DNA from: Rothia aerolata
GTDB taxonomy: Bacteria; Actinomycetota; Actinomycetes; Actinomycetales; Micrococcaceae
Length of the DNA: 64,000 nt
Direction of reading: 5' to 3'
Assembly: GCF_014635585.1 (NCBI RefSeq)
Contig: NZ_BMDC01000001.1
Span: 596,139-660,138, forward strand
The notes below the pieces were generated by a model. It ran no database searches. It was given only the letters and a program-made list of their open reading frames with translations, and was not told the origin of the DNA. Shown one piece after another: positions 18,342 through 27,775 of this stretch (the first letter of the stretch is position 1; the number at the start of each line of letters is the position of its first letter). The translations under genes and the position numbers were made by a program.

Positions 18342-19619
18342 TTAGCCGTTCTTGGTTGAGTCACGCACGAACTGACGAATGAGGTAGAGAATCGCTCCCA
18401 GCCCTCCGAGGGTAAAGAAAATCAGCGGAATCTTACCGGTAACAATCGACTGGCCCAACTGGCGCAGGCTGTTACCGGCGGCGGCACTGGTTCCGTTGCC
18501 CTGGGCATCAGCACCGGTCACGCCCGAAGAGTCCACAGCACCATCGGCACTCTGCTGCTCCTGGTTGAGAAAGTCGCTAATCCACGAGTTTGCCTCGGTG
18601 CGAAAACCACTCTCCACCGCGTAGGAGGGCGCTAGATTCCTTCGGTCAATAAACTCGTTGCGGGCAAAGTCGATGCCGTCGCGAAAGCTAACGCCGGTTC
18701 GGGGCGCAAGGGGACCAGTGAAATTGCCGAGGGCGAAGTTGGACTGGCGACCGGTTGAGCTGTTCTGGTCTGCGATCTGCCGGGGAGCGTTTTCTCCGCG
18801 GGTCCGCTGCACGGCATTGGGCTCAGCTGGTGCCTGAGCGGGAGGATTTGGTGCCGGCAACTGTTGGGGCCGCTGCGGGGCGGGCACCGGGTTGCTATCT
18901 TGACCGTTGGGTTGGGCCTCAGCTGCTATGTTCTGGGGAGCGGCCGGTCGCTGGTTATTGGCCTCAGGCCGGGCTGCTTCCGCAGGAGCGCGGTTTGGTT
19001 CGGGCTGCGGCGGGGTATCCTGCGGAGCCGCAGCGTCAGAGGGGCTAGGGCTCGGGGTACTGGGCTCGCTCGGAGCGGGTTCGCTGCTTTCCACTTCACT
19101 TGGCGCCGCCGAGGCGGTGGTGGGGTCAGGGCTCGGTTCCGGCGAGCGCGTGCCGGTAGCTGAAGCCGCAGCAGACTCCACCGGTTCTTCGGAAGTCTCG
19201 GGGCCCGGCTCAGCACCCGTCTCAGTCTCGGGCTGATCGCCCGTTTCGGTTGCCGGTTCAGGAGCCGTCGGTGTTAGATAGCGCAGAAAAGTGGTTCGGG
19301 TAGGTTCCTCCGGTGAGGGTTCTTCTGCCAGGGCAGTCTCACCGGTGGACGGCGCTGGGTCGGGTTCAGGAGCGGGGTCAGAAGTAGGGAGGGGTGTGGG
19401 TTCAGAGGACGGCGCCGGGGTAGCTTCCGCTGGCTTCTGCACCGAATTTTCCTCTGTTGCTGGTTCGGTGGGAGTCGTTGCGGGAGCTTCTGTGGAAAGC
19501 TCGGTGGGAGCCGGAGAAATCTCAACCACCGGTGCTTGGGCCCAGGCGGGTGAGCAGACACCGGTGCCTAGCACTGTAGCGAGTGCTAATACTGAGCCGA
19601 TATTCCTAGCCTGAGCCAA
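18342..19619 (-). CDS. Secreted Pro/Glu/Ala/Ser-rich protein with C-terminal membrane anchor
   Basis: I do not recognise a family for the 425 residues. A signal peptide (about 1-27, ending SPAWAQA) precedes about 250 residues dominated by Pro, Glu, Ala, Ser and Thr, then a more ordered stretch around 300-345 (FRDGIDFARNEFIDRRNL), a transmembrane helix near 395-413 (PLIFFTLGGLGAILYLI) and a short basic tail. This implies an extracellular stalk anchored by one helix. TTG 19619 is chosen because GGAGGA lies 6 nt upstream. No LPxTG is present. It is divergent from the DUF3515 gene and directly precedes thiL. Confidence 0.75.
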   Translation of the reverse strand: MAQARNIGSVLALATVLGTGVCSPAWAQAPVVEISPAPTELSTEAPATTPTEPATEENSVQKPAEATPAPSSEPTPLPTSDPAPEPDPAPSTGETALAEEPSPEEPTRTTFLRYLTPTAPEPATETGDQPETETGAEPGPETSEEPVESAAASATGTRSPEPSPDPTTASAAPSEVESSEPAPSEPSTPSPSPSDAAAPQDTPPQPEPNRAPAEAARPEANNQRPAAPQNIAAEAQPNGQDSNPVPAPQRPQQLPAPNPPAQAPAEPNAVQRTRGENAPRQIADQNSSTGRQSNFALGNFTGPLAPRTGVSFRDGIDFARNEFIDRRNLAPSYAVESGFRTEANSWISDFLNQEQQSADGAVDSSGVTGADAQGNGTSAAAGNSLRQLGQSIVTGKIPLIFFTLGGLGAILYLIRQFVRDSTKNG

Positions 19620-19791
19620 GTGAAATCCTCCACGTCAGTTGGCGTGTCTACCCGTCGAGTAGACCTTACCCACAGCCTATCAGTAGACCTCTCTTACGTC
19701 AGTGCTCCACACTACCATCTGTAGCCGGTCATCTTCCGGGCAGAATCATGAAAACCTGCTGGAAACTTTGCCTGTGGTTTAAGATGGAGGG

Positions 19792-20331
19792 GTGCGATTC
19801 TTTGACCCTTCACTATCACCCCGTTTTCGTAGCCGGAGCAAGGCTGTGCTCCTTGCCGGTGGCCTGCTCACGCTGACCGCCTGCGGCCCCGGTGCGGTGC
19901 ACGTTCAGCCTGCTGAGGACGCCGCTAACCCGGCCTGTGCCGCCGCCATGGTTGCGATGCCCGAGGAGTTGGCCGGTTTTAAACAGCGCGAAACTACTGC
20001 CCAGGCAACAACCGCCTGGGGTGATCCCGCCACGGTCATCCTCAAGTGCGGGGTGCAGGTGCCCGAGCCGGTGTCTGACCCCTGCGTCTCCGTCAACGGG
20101 GTGGACTGGATTGTTAAGCCCGCAGAAGGCAACACAGCTGAAGGTTCGGCAGTTCAAGAAGCAACCGGCACCTGGACTGCCACCTCTTTTGGGCGATCCC
20201 CCAACGTTCAGGTGACTTTCAACGCCGATGAGATTTCCAGTTCCAGCATGCTGGTAGAAATTGATTCGGCGGTTTCCCAGCTTGAGCAGGTCAAGCAGTG
20301 CGCCAATATTGATGACACCCTGAATCTCTAG
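19792..20331 (+). CDS. DUF3515 family lipoprotein
   Basis: A 179-residue lipoprotein with a basic N-terminus, a hydrophobic segment and a lipobox ending LTAC near residue 31. The conserved cysteine and tryptophan pattern of DUF3515 (ILKCGVQVP, DPCVSVNGVDWI) follows. DUF3515 genes commonly sit between thiL and ddl in actinobacteria; the function is unknown. The start is GTG; TAAGAT lies 6 nt before it, so the mRNA may be leaderless, although GGAGGG also sits there. Confidence 0.85.
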   Translation: MRFFDPSLSPRFRSRSKAVLLAGGLLTLTACGPGAVHVQPAEDAANPACAAAMVAMPEELAGFKQRETTAQATTAWGDPATVILKCGVQVPEPVSDPCVSVNGVDWIVKPAEGNTAEGSAVQEATGTWTATSFGRSPNVQVTFNADEISSSSMLVEIDSAVSQLEQVKQCANIDDTLNL

Positions 20332-20429
20332 AGATTAAAAGCTGCTGCCCCTCATACCCCGCGCCTCAAGCACGCAAGGCAATCAGCCTCACAGACTAGC
20401 CCAGAAGCTAATCTGAATTTTCTACCGCC

Positions 20430-20880
20430 CAAACTTCCAGAGTACCTGGGGTGAGTACTCGAGTTTTGAGCTGAAACAGGCTCTCGCTACAAGTAGGTTC
20501 CAAACAATACCCCAAAGTACAAGTAAGTTCCCACTGAAAGCCCAACGGTACAAGCGCAGTCCTTAGGGTACAAGTGTAGTCCCTGGGTACAAGACAATAC
20601 TTGTACCCAGGGACTACACTTGTACCCTTGGTTGCCCGGCAAGAAGAAACTTGTACCTTCCCCAGCTGAGATCTCTCGAAAGGCCATTTTTATACCGAAA
20701 ATCAGCAAAAAACGGTCAAAAATGGCCTCTCGCCAATCAAAGTAGCCCATGCAGATGGACCCCTGTTTCAACGAGTTCATCGAGCCGCCGCTTCGGCTAC
20801 GTTTCGCCGGTGCCGTACCGACGATATGTTGTGAAACTGCGATATGCAACCGAAGCGGCGACTCGGTACACTGACCAATT
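20430..20880 (+). repeat. Composite GTAC palindrome repeat, copy 2
   Basis: This copy fills the gap between the convergent DUF3515 and ddl genes. Module order is the header GAGCTGAAACAGGCTCTCG (20469-20487), a perfect 29-bp-arm palindrome with loop ACAATA (20565-20628), the GGCCATTTTTATACCG palindrome (about 20682-20727), and an imperfect GCCGCTTCGG...CGAAGCGGCG hairpin (about 20784-20862). I count eleven GTAC sites here. Open frames across it on both strands look like by-products of the palindromes. Confidence 0.8.
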
Positions 20881-20883
20881 CTT

Positions 20884-20917
20884 AAAAAACTACTATCCCG
20901 CCGAGAAACTCGGCGGG
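20884..20917 (-). terminator. Terminator of ddl
   Basis: On the minus strand CCCGCCGAG and CTCGGCGGG form a 9-bp stem with a 3-nt loop (20897-20917), followed after a few bases by a run of six T (20884-20889). It lies just after the ddl stop. Confidence 0.7.
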
Positions 20918-20933
20918 GCAGCAGTTTGTGAAC

Positions 20934-22070
20934 CTAACGCAGACCCAGCGGGCGGGCCAGGGCGAGCTGAATCAGCTCATCGATCAACTCATGGTAGTCA
21001 ATACCCGACTTCTCCCACATGGTCTTGTACATGCTAATCGGGGTAAAACCGGGCATGGTGTTGACCTCGTTGATAATAATCTCACCGGCTTCGGTGTAGA
21101 AGAAGTCAGCCCGAGAAAGGCCCTCGCCGTCCAAAGCCAAGAAGGCTTCAACGGCCAGCTGGCGAATCTTCTCCTGAACATCCTCAGGCAGGTCTGCCGG
21201 GCACTGAGTGTGGGCATCGGTCTTAGAGACGTACTTGGCTTCGAAGTCGTAGAAACCGTTGTTCTCTTCGTTGTGCACCACGATTTCACCGGGGTAGGAC
21301 GCGCGGGGCTCGCCGCCGTCAGCGACGTCCAGCACCGCACACTCAATCTCTCGCCCCACGATACCCGCCTCGACCACCAGCTTGGGGTCATAAAGGTGGG
21401 CCTCAGCGATAGCGGCGTCGAGCTGGTCAGCTGAATCCACCTTGGTAATGCCGAAGGAGGACCCGGCGCGGGCAGGCTTCACAAACACGGGGAAGCCCAG
21501 CTGCTCAATCCGAGCCTTAGCGGCGGCGGGGTCGCGGTTCCACTGGCGCTGGGTGACTACCTCGTAGGGGCCCACCTTCAGCCCGGCTGCCTCAAAGGCA
21601 ACCTTCATAAAGTGCTTGTCCATGCCAATAGCAGAGGAGGCAACACCGCAGCCCACGTACTTGAGATCTGCCATTTCCAGCAGGCCCTGCACGGTGCCGT
21701 CCTCGCCAAAGGGCCCGTGCAAAAGCGGGAAAACGACGTCCACGGCGGGGCCGATTTCAATGTTGTGGTCGGCATCGACAAAGCGCAGGTGGGAATCTCC
21801 TGAGCCCAGGGGCAGGAAAACCTGCTGGGTACCGCCGGTGAACTTGGCCGTAGCACCACTTGAGGTCAGCTGGGTCAGTTCCTCAAAGTTGGTCAGGTAC
21901 CAGCGGCCGTCCTCGGTAATACCGATAGTCACCACATCGTACTTATCGGTATCGATAGCACCCAGAACACCGCAGGCGGTAATCAGAGAAATGGAGTGCT
22001 CCGAAGAGCGGCCACCGGTCAGCAGGGCAACGGTGGTCTTTGACGTTGAAACAGAAGTTTGTGCAGTCAT
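20934..22070 (-). CDS. ddl: D-alanine--D-alanine ligase
   Basis: Ddl makes the D-Ala-D-Ala dipeptide for peptidoglycan precursors. The 378-residue ATP-grasp protein begins with LTGGRSSEHSISL and ends with the metal/ATP site INEVNTMPGFTPISMY. An AAAGAGAG site precedes ATG 22070. gpsA is upstream on the same strand with 45 nt between them. Confidence 0.96.
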   Translation of the reverse strand: MTAQTSVSTSKTTVALLTGGRSSEHSISLITACGVLGAIDTDKYDVVTIGITEDGRWYLTNFEELTQLTSSGATAKFTGGTQQVFLPLGSGDSHLRFVDADHNIEIGPAVDVVFPLLHGPFGEDGTVQGLLEMADLKYVGCGVASSAIGMDKHFMKVAFEAAGLKVGPYEVVTQRQWNRDPAAAKARIEQLGFPVFVKPARAGSSFGITKVDSADQLDAAIAEAHLYDPKLVVEAGIVGREIECAVLDVADGGEPRASYPGEIVVHNEENNGFYDFEAKYVSKTDAHTQCPADLPEDVQEKIRQLAVEAFLALDGEGLSRADFFYTEAGEIIINEVNTMPGFTPISMYKTMWEKSGIDYHELIDELIQLALARPLGLR

Positions 22071-22115
22071 GTACTCTCTTTGGTCGTAACTAACCCGGGG
22101 TCGGGGGCAGGTGAT

Positions 22116-23177
22116 TTACGCCCTGCTCGCGTTTTCGTTCTTGAGGCTTCGCCCCAGCAGCTTGGGTGCCAGGTCTTCGACCTTAACCCTGTGCGATAGT
22201 ACCGCCACCACCGCTTCGGTAATCGGCATTTCCACCCCGTGTTTGCGTGCGAGTTCGGCAACAACCGGGGCGGTCTTTACCGATTCTGCGGTTTGGCTCA
22301 TCACCTTGGGCAGGTCAGCGGGCTGCACGCCCTCGGCCAGAAGACGGCCGGCGGTATGGTTGCGCGACAGGGGCGAGGAACAGGTGGCAATCAAATCGCC
22401 CATACCGGCCAGGCCACTCAGCGTAGCCGGTTCGGCGCCCAGGGCAAGCGCTAGCCGGGTGGTTTCGGCCAGGCCGCGGGTCATCACAGAAGCCTTGGAA
22501 TTATCGCCGTAGTTCTTGCCCTCGCAGATACCCACGCACAGGGCAATCACGTTCTTCACTAGACCGCCGATTTCAACCCCGATAATGTCGGTGCCGGTGT
22601 AGGGGCGGAAGTAGGAGCAGGCGCAAATCTCGGCTACCCGACGCGCCACCTCTTCGGTAGAGGCCGCCACCACCGAGGCGGTCGGCTGCTCCGCCACAAT
22701 CTCCTTAGCCAGGTTGGGCCCCGACAGCACGCAAATCCGCTGCTCAACCGCAGAAGCCGAAGCGGCGCCGTCCTGCAAAACCTCGGCAATCACCTCAGAC
22801 ATGCGCAGACCGCTCCCCTGTTCCAGGCCCTTGGCCAGCGAAACCATCACCGCGTGGGGCTCAATCCACTGCTTTGCGACCTCAAGCTGGGTGCGCAGCG
22901 ACTGGGCGGGAACGGCCAGCACCACAATATCGGCGCCGGTCAGAGCCTCTTTCAAATCCGCGGTGAACTTCAGGGATTCGGGCAGGGCAACACCGGGAAA
23001 ATAGGCTTCGTTTCTGCCGGTGGCAACGCAGTCGGCAATTCGCTGCTCGTTGCGCCCCCACAGAACGGTGCTTACACCGCTGGCTGACTCCTTCGCGGTA
23101 TCGGCAACCATCTTCGCGAAAGCGGTTCCCCAGCTACCGGCGCCGAGAACAGCTACTTTTTCTACAGAGTGAGCCAC
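22116..23177 (-). CDS. gpsA: Glycerol-3-phosphate dehydrogenase [NAD(P)+]
   Basis: GpsA makes sn-glycerol 3-phosphate for phospholipids. The 353-residue protein has the Rossmann motif VLGAGSWGTAFAKM near residues 10-23, the SGPNLAKEI segment and the catalytic region GLVKNVIALCVG. GTG 23177 has GAAAGG about 10 nt upstream. plsC follows the pathway logic directly upstream, so both enzymes feed phosphatidic acid synthesis. Confidence 0.95.
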   Translation of the reverse strand: MAHSVEKVAVLGAGSWGTAFAKMVADTAKESASGVSTVLWGRNEQRIADCVATGRNEAYFPGVALPESLKFTADLKEALTGADIVVLAVPAQSLRTQLEVAKQWIEPHAVMVSLAKGLEQGSGLRMSEVIAEVLQDGAASASAVEQRICVLSGPNLAKEIVAEQPTASVVAASTEEVARRVAEICACSYFRPYTGTDIIGVEIGGLVKNVIALCVGICEGKNYGDNSKASVMTRGLAETTRLALALGAEPATLSGLAGMGDLIATCSSPLSRNHTAGRLLAEGVQPADLPKVMSQTAESVKTAPVVAELARKHGVEMPITEAVVAVLSHRVKVEDLAPKLLGRSLKNENASRA

Positions 23178-23190
23178 GATGAAAACCTTT

Positions 23191-23955
23191 CTAGATCTCG
23201 CGCTGGCCGGTTGCGGGATTATAGCGACCCTGCGGTGCCTTCTCCCCGCGCAAATCTTCCAGCAGGTCGGTCACAGAATCCATGAAGTAGTCGGTAACCG
23301 CGCCCAGTTCAGAGCGGGTGTACCGGCTATCTTCCCGGGGCTGAACCACCGAGGAAAGATCGAGGGCATCTCCCACCTTAACCCGCACCTTCTTACGAGG
23401 GAAGAACCGGGGCTTGCCCTTGGGCGGCAGAAAGTCATGGTCGCCCCAGTGAGCAATGGGATAGACCGGCGCACCGGTGGCAAGCGCCAACCGGGCGGCA
23501 CCGGTGCGGCCCTGCATGGGCCACAGCTCGGGGTCTTTGGTGAGGGTTCCCTCGGGGTAGATAATGACGGCGCCGCCCGCGTTGACCACGTTCTTTGCGG
23601 TCTCCAGCGACTTACGGGCATCTACCGAGCCGCGGGCCACCGGAATGTGGGCCAGCTTGCGCAGAATAAAGCCCAGGCCCGGAGCCCGGAAGAGGGACTC
23701 CTTGGCGAGAAAACGCGGCAGGGTGCCGGTGAGGAAAACAGGGTAAGCAACCGTAATCGGATCAACTTCAGTGCAGTGGTTTGCCACCACAATGTAGCCC
23801 TGTTTGCGGGGAAGTTTTTCCTTTCCCTCAATCTTGGGCGACATCACCAGATGGTAGACCAGGCGGGCGGAGTGGCCCAAAATCTTATAGAGGGCATCTC
23901 CGCTTGCGGTGGGTTCGAGTTCCGGTAGGGGTTGTTGAGCCTGCTTCTTCACCAT
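23191..23955 (-). CDS. plsC: 1-acyl-sn-glycerol-3-phosphate acyltransferase (PlsC family)
   Basis: PlsC-family enzymes acylate lysophosphatidic acid at the membrane. The 254-residue protein has NHCTEVDP (the HX4D-like catalytic motif, with NHCTEVD) near residues 60-67, and the YPEGTLTKD motif near 135. I start at ATG 23955 (MVKKQAQQP), 4 nt after the murA stop; the longer frame reads back into murA. Substrate position (sn-1 or sn-2) is assigned by family only. Confidence 0.88.
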   Translation of the reverse strand: MVKKQAQQPLPELEPTASGDALYKILGHSARLVYHLVMSPKIEGKEKLPRKQGYIVVANHCTEVDPITVAYPVFLTGTLPRFLAKESLFRAPGLGFILRKLAHIPVARGSVDARKSLETAKNVVNAGGAVIIYPEGTLTKDPELWPMQGRTGAARLALATGAPVYPIAHWGDHDFLPPKGKPRFFPRKKVRVKVGDALDLSSVVQPREDSRYTRSELGAVTDYFMDSVTDLLEDLRGEKAPQGRYNPATGQREI

Positions 23956-23959
23956 CTGC

Positions 23960-25282
23960 TTAGTCCATCGCCTCGAACTGTGCGCCCAGAGCATTGAGCT
24001 TCTCAACAAAGTGCTCGTAGCCGCGGGAAATCACCGAAACGCCGGTCACGTTTGAAGTACCTTCAGCAGACAGGGCTGCAATCACGTGGGAGAAACCGCC
24101 GCGCAGATCGGGCACGTGAATATCGGCACCCTTAAGCGGGGTCTTGCCGGTAATGATTGCCGAGTGCTGGAAGTTCTTGTGGCCGAAGCGGCAGACGGTG
24201 GGGCCCAGGCAGTCGCGGTGCAGCTGCACGGTTGCGCCCATGCGCACCAGGGCATCGGTAAAGCCAAAGCGGTTTTCATAAACGGTCTCGTGCACCACCG
24301 AAACGCCGGTTGCCTGGGTCATCGCAACCACCAGGGGCTGTTGCCAGTCGGTCATGAAACCGGGGTGAACGTTGGTCTCTACAAAGAGGGGGTTCAGCTC
24401 GCCGCCGGGGTGGTAGAAGCGAATGCCGTCGTCCTGAATATCCAAGCCGCCGCCCATCTTGCGGTAGACGTTCAAGAAGGTGGTCATATCCTTCTGGTTG
24501 GCACCGCGAACAAAGATATCGCCACCGGTTGCCAGCGCAGCAGAAGCCCAGGAGGCCGACTCGTTGCGGTCGGGCATAGCGTTGTGCTGGTAGCCCTTGA
24601 GAGAAGGAACACCCTCGATAATGATCTGGCGGTCGGTCTCAACGGTGATGATAGCGCCCATCTTCTGCAAGATGGCAATCAAATCGAGGATTTCAGGCTC
24701 CACCGCGGCACCGCGCAATTCGGTCTTACCCTCTGCCCGGGTAGCCGCCAGCAGAACCTGCTCGGTGGCTCCTACCGAGGGATATTCGAGCTCAATGCTG
24801 GCACCCTTGAGACCACCAGCAGGTGCCTTCATGGAGATACCGGTGGGTAGCTTCTCCACCTTGGCACCGAATTCCTCCAGCACGCGCAGGTGGTAGTTGA
24901 TGGGACGGTCGCCAATGCGGCAGCCACCCAAATCGGGAATGAAAGCCTCACCGATGGTGTGCAACAGGGGGCCGCACAGCAGAATCGGAATACGAGAATC
25001 GCCCGCGTGAGCATCAATATCTGCGTGATTGGCCAGAGAGACCTGCGAAGGGTCCATGGTCAGCTCGCCGGTTTCGGTGTTGTTGGTCACCGAAACTCCG
25101 TGCAGTTCTACCAAATCGGTAACTACCTGAACGTCTTTAATCTCAGGAACATTGCGCAGGGTTGAGGGGGTAGAACCCAAAAGTGCCGCCACCATTGCCT
25201 TGGGAACAAGGTTCTTAGCTCCGCGTACTTTCACTTCACCGTTTAGCGGATTACCGCCCTCGATTCGCAGTGCGCTGGTCAT
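23960..25282 (-). CDS. murA: UDP-N-acetylglucosamine 1-carboxyvinyltransferase
   Basis: MurA transfers enolpyruvate to UDP-GlcNAc, the first committed peptidoglycan step. The 440-residue protein has the catalytic cysteine in GGCRIGDRPINYH near residue 120 and the N-terminal KVRGAKNLVPK substrate loop. The catalytic Cys implies fosfomycin sensitivity at this residue. AGGATTGG precedes ATG 25282. It is first in the murA-plsC-gpsA-ddl run. Confidence 0.95.
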   Translation of the reverse strand: MTSALRIEGGNPLNGEVKVRGAKNLVPKAMVAALLGSTPSTLRNVPEIKDVQVVTDLVELHGVSVTNNTETGELTMDPSQVSLANHADIDAHAGDSRIPILLCGPLLHTIGEAFIPDLGGCRIGDRPINYHLRVLEEFGAKVEKLPTGISMKAPAGGLKGASIELEYPSVGATEQVLLAATRAEGKTELRGAAVEPEILDLIAILQKMGAIITVETDRQIIIEGVPSLKGYQHNAMPDRNESASWASAALATGGDIFVRGANQKDMTTFLNVYRKMGGGLDIQDDGIRFYHPGGELNPLFVETNVHPGFMTDWQQPLVVAMTQATGVSVVHETVYENRFGFTDALVRMGATVQLHRDCLGPTVCRFGHKNFQHSAIITGKTPLKGADIHVPDLRGGFSHVIAALSAEGTSNVTGVSVISRGYEHFVEKLNALGAQFEAMD

Positions 25283-25463
25283 ATGTTTCCAATCCTGTCA
25301 AAGTCATCTTGGCCGCGCTCAGTGCCCTAACCAAGGTAGAAGTTCTTACTCAGTACAAACTAACGAGCTTAAAAGAATAAGCACGCTTCATACATTTAGT
25401 TTAAGAATAGTTCATCAAGTCTTACTAAGCTTACACCCGCGCAGCACCCACCGCAGAATGGGC

Positions 25464-25519
25464 GTAAAACACCCCGGCAGCCACACCAGAGAACGATTCT
25501 CAGGTGCATCGCCGGGGTG
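25464..25519 (-). terminator. Terminator of leuCD
   Basis: On the minus strand CACCCCGGC (25511-25519) pairs with GCCGGGGTG (25470-25478) followed by TTTT. Inside it CACC, GAGAA, TTCTC and GGTG form an apical stem. The structure begins 17 nt after leuD. Nothing else is visible in 25283-25463. Confidence 0.8.
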
Positions 25520-25536
25520 CTCCATCTTTTGCTTAT

Positions 25537-26133
25537 TTAGAGTTCCTGGGTTCGCGGCAACCAGGCAGGGCGGGTCTTCTCAAAGGCGGTAATTGCCTCT
25601 TCCTGTTGCAGAGTCAAGCTAATGTCGTCAAGGCCCTCCATCAGGCGCCAGCGCACATAGTCGTCAATCTCGAAGGGCACGGTCAATCCGCCGCAGGTGA
25701 CGGTCTTGCTCTCCAAATCAACGGTGATTTCTGTGCCGGGTTCGTTTTCCAGGGTCTTCCAAATCAGCTCGATATCACCCTGGTCTACCTGGGCTGCTAC
25801 CAGGCCCTGCTTACCGGAGTTACCGCGGAAAATATCGGCAAAGCGGGCAGAAATTACCACGCGGAAGCCGTAATCTTTCAGGGCCCAGACCGCGTGCTCA
25901 CGGGAGGAGCCGGTGCCAAAATCGGGGCCGGCAACCAGAACCGAGCCATTCTTATAGGGCTCCTGGTTCAGTACAAAGTTTTCGTCTTTGCGCCAGCTGG
26001 CAAAGAGAGCATCGTCAAAACCGGTCTTGGTAATGCGCTTGAGGTAGACGGCGGGAATAATCTGGTCTGTATCAACATTGGATGCTCGCAGGGGCACGCC
26101 AACGCCGGTGTGTCGAGTAATCGGTTCCATCAA
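25537..26133 (-). CDS. leuD: 3-isopropylmalate dehydratase small subunit
   Basis: LeuD is the swivel subunit of isopropylmalate isomerase in leucine synthesis. The 198 residues show [17 protein letters not shown] and [12 protein letters not shown], both characteristic. AAGGAT precedes ATG 26133. It follows leuC by 30 nt and ends before a strong terminator. Confidence 0.96.
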   Translation of the reverse strand: MMEPITRHTGVGVPLRASNVDTDQIIPAVYLKRITKTGFDDALFASWRKDENFVLNQEPYKNGSVLVAGPDFGTGSSREHAVWALKDYGFRVVISARFADIFRGNSGKQGLVAAQVDQGDIELIWKTLENEPGTEITVDLESKTVTCGGLTVPFEIDDYVRWRLMEGLDDISLTLQQEEAITAFEKTRPAWLPRTQEL

Positions 26134-26163
26134 AAATCCTTATCAAACGTGAAGGTCAACGTC

Positions 26164-27585
26164 TTAGAGGTCAGCGGGCGAGCTCAGGGTTCCGCGAATT
26201 GCGGTTGCGGCTGCCACCAGCGGCGATACCAGGTGGGTGCGACCGCCCTTGCCCTGGCGGCCCTCAAAGTTTCGGTTTGAGGTTGAAGCGCAACGCTCCC
26301 CCGGTGCCAGCTGGTCTGGGTTCATACCCAGGCACATGGAGCAACCGGCAAAGCGCCAGTCTGCACCGAAGTCCTTGAAAACCCGATCCAGGCCCTCTTC
26401 CTCAGCCTGGGCGCGCACCTTGGCGGAGCCAGGCACCACCATCATGCGCACATTATCCGCAACCTTCTTTCCTTTGACGATTTCTGCCGCAGCGCGAAGA
26501 TCCTCAATGCGGGAGTTGGTGCAGGAACCCAAGAAGACCACGTCAACCGGAATCTCCTTCAGCGGGGTGCCCGCGGTCAAATCCATGTATTCCAGAGCTT
26601 TTCGAGCTGCAGCCTGGGAGTTCTCATCTTCAAAGTCCTCGGGGTGGGGCACGTTCTGCGACAGCGGCACACCCTGGCCGGGGTTGGTGCCCCAGGTAAC
26701 GAAGGGTTCTAGCTCATCGGCGTTAATGAAGACCTCGCGGTCAAAGGTAGCGCCCTCGTCGGTGGGCAGGCTCTTCCAGTATTCCACCGCCTGATCCCAC
26801 AGTTCGCCTTTGGGCGCGTGGGGGCGGCCCTTCACGTACTCGAAGGTGGTCTCATCGGGGGCAACCATGCCAGCACGGGCACCCGCCTCAATGGACATGT
26901 TGCAGATGGTCATGCGACCTTCCATCGACAGGTTGCGAATGGCCGAGCCGCGGTATTCCAGCACGTAGCCCTGGCCGCCACCGGTGCCGATCTCAGCAAT
27001 CACGGCGAGAATAATGTCTTTGGCGGTCACACCGGGCTTCAGGGTGCCCTCCACGTTAATGGCCATGGTTTTAAAAGGGGCCAGCGGCAGGGTCTGAGTG
27101 GCCATCACGTGCTCAACTTCAGAGGTACCGATACCAAAGGCAAGCGCACCGAAGGCACCGTGGGTTGAGGTGTGGGAGTCACCGCAGACCACGGTCATAC
27201 CGGGCTGGGTCAGACCCAGCTGCGGGCCCATCACATGCACAATACCCTGCTCTGAATCGCCCAGAGAGTGAATACGTACACCGAACTCCTCAGCGTTCTT
27301 GCGCAGAGCCTCGATCTGGGTACGCGAGGTGATGTCGGCAATGGTTGAGAAAATGTTCTCGGTGGGGGTGTTATGGTCTTCGGTAGCGATGGTCAAATCA
27401 AGACGACGCAGCGGTCGATTCTCAAGCCGCAGACCCTCGAACGCCTGAGGTGAAGTCACCTCGTGCACCAGGTGAAGGTCGATGTAGAGAAGATCGGGTT
27501 TGCCGTCTTCGCCGGGAACTACAGTGTGGGCGTCCCAGACCTTTTCTGCCAGGGTACGCGGAGTTGCAGTGTGTTCGCCTGCCAT
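26164..27585 (-). CDS. leuC: 3-isopropylmalate dehydratase large subunit
   Basis: LeuC carries the 4Fe-4S cluster that isomerises 2- to 3-isopropylmalate. In the 473 residues the cluster ligands are in [13 protein letters not shown] and [13 protein letters not shown], and the [18 protein letters not shown] segment is conserved. ACGGAGG precedes ATG 27585. It is divergent from the IclR-type regulator gene, the classic arrangement for LtbR control. Confidence 0.96.
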   Translation of the reverse strand: MAGEHTATPRTLAEKVWDAHTVVPGEDGKPDLLYIDLHLVHEVTSPQAFEGLRLENRPLRRLDLTIATEDHNTPTENIFSTIADITSRTQIEALRKNAEEFGVRIHSLGDSEQGIVHVMGPQLGLTQPGMTVVCGDSHTSTHGAFGALAFGIGTSEVEHVMATQTLPLAPFKTMAINVEGTLKPGVTAKDIILAVIAEIGTGGGQGYVLEYRGSAIRNLSMEGRMTICNMSIEAGARAGMVAPDETTFEYVKGRPHAPKGELWDQAVEYWKSLPTDEGATFDREVFINADELEPFVTWGTNPGQGVPLSQNVPHPEDFEDENSQAAARKALEYMDLTAGTPLKEIPVDVVFLGSCTNSRIEDLRAAAEIVKGKKVADNVRMMVVPGSAKVRAQAEEEGLDRVFKDFGADWRFAGCSMCLGMNPDQLAPGERCASTSNRNFEGRQGKGGRTHLVSPLVAAATAIRGTLSSPADL

Positions 27586-27775
27586 GTTTTCCTCCGTTGA
27601 TTCAGTGATGCTCCCCCTATTTTGGCTAGATTTCCGCTAACTTTCCATTAAATGGGCTTGCATATCATATATTGAGAATGGCAAAATTATACTAAGCAGT
27701 GAATAAATACACGCCCAACTGTATAAAACTAAGGGTTTGTATATACACATTTTCCTTTGAGACACGGAGTCAGCC
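27586..27775. promoter_or_regulatory. AT-rich divergent promoter region of leuCD and ltbR
   Basis: The 190-bp gap between the two divergent genes is much more AT-rich than its surroundings and holds several TATA-like stretches (TATATACA near 27739, TATATT near 27668). It should contain both promoters and the LtbR operator. I cannot place the operator from sequence alone. Confidence 0.55.
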
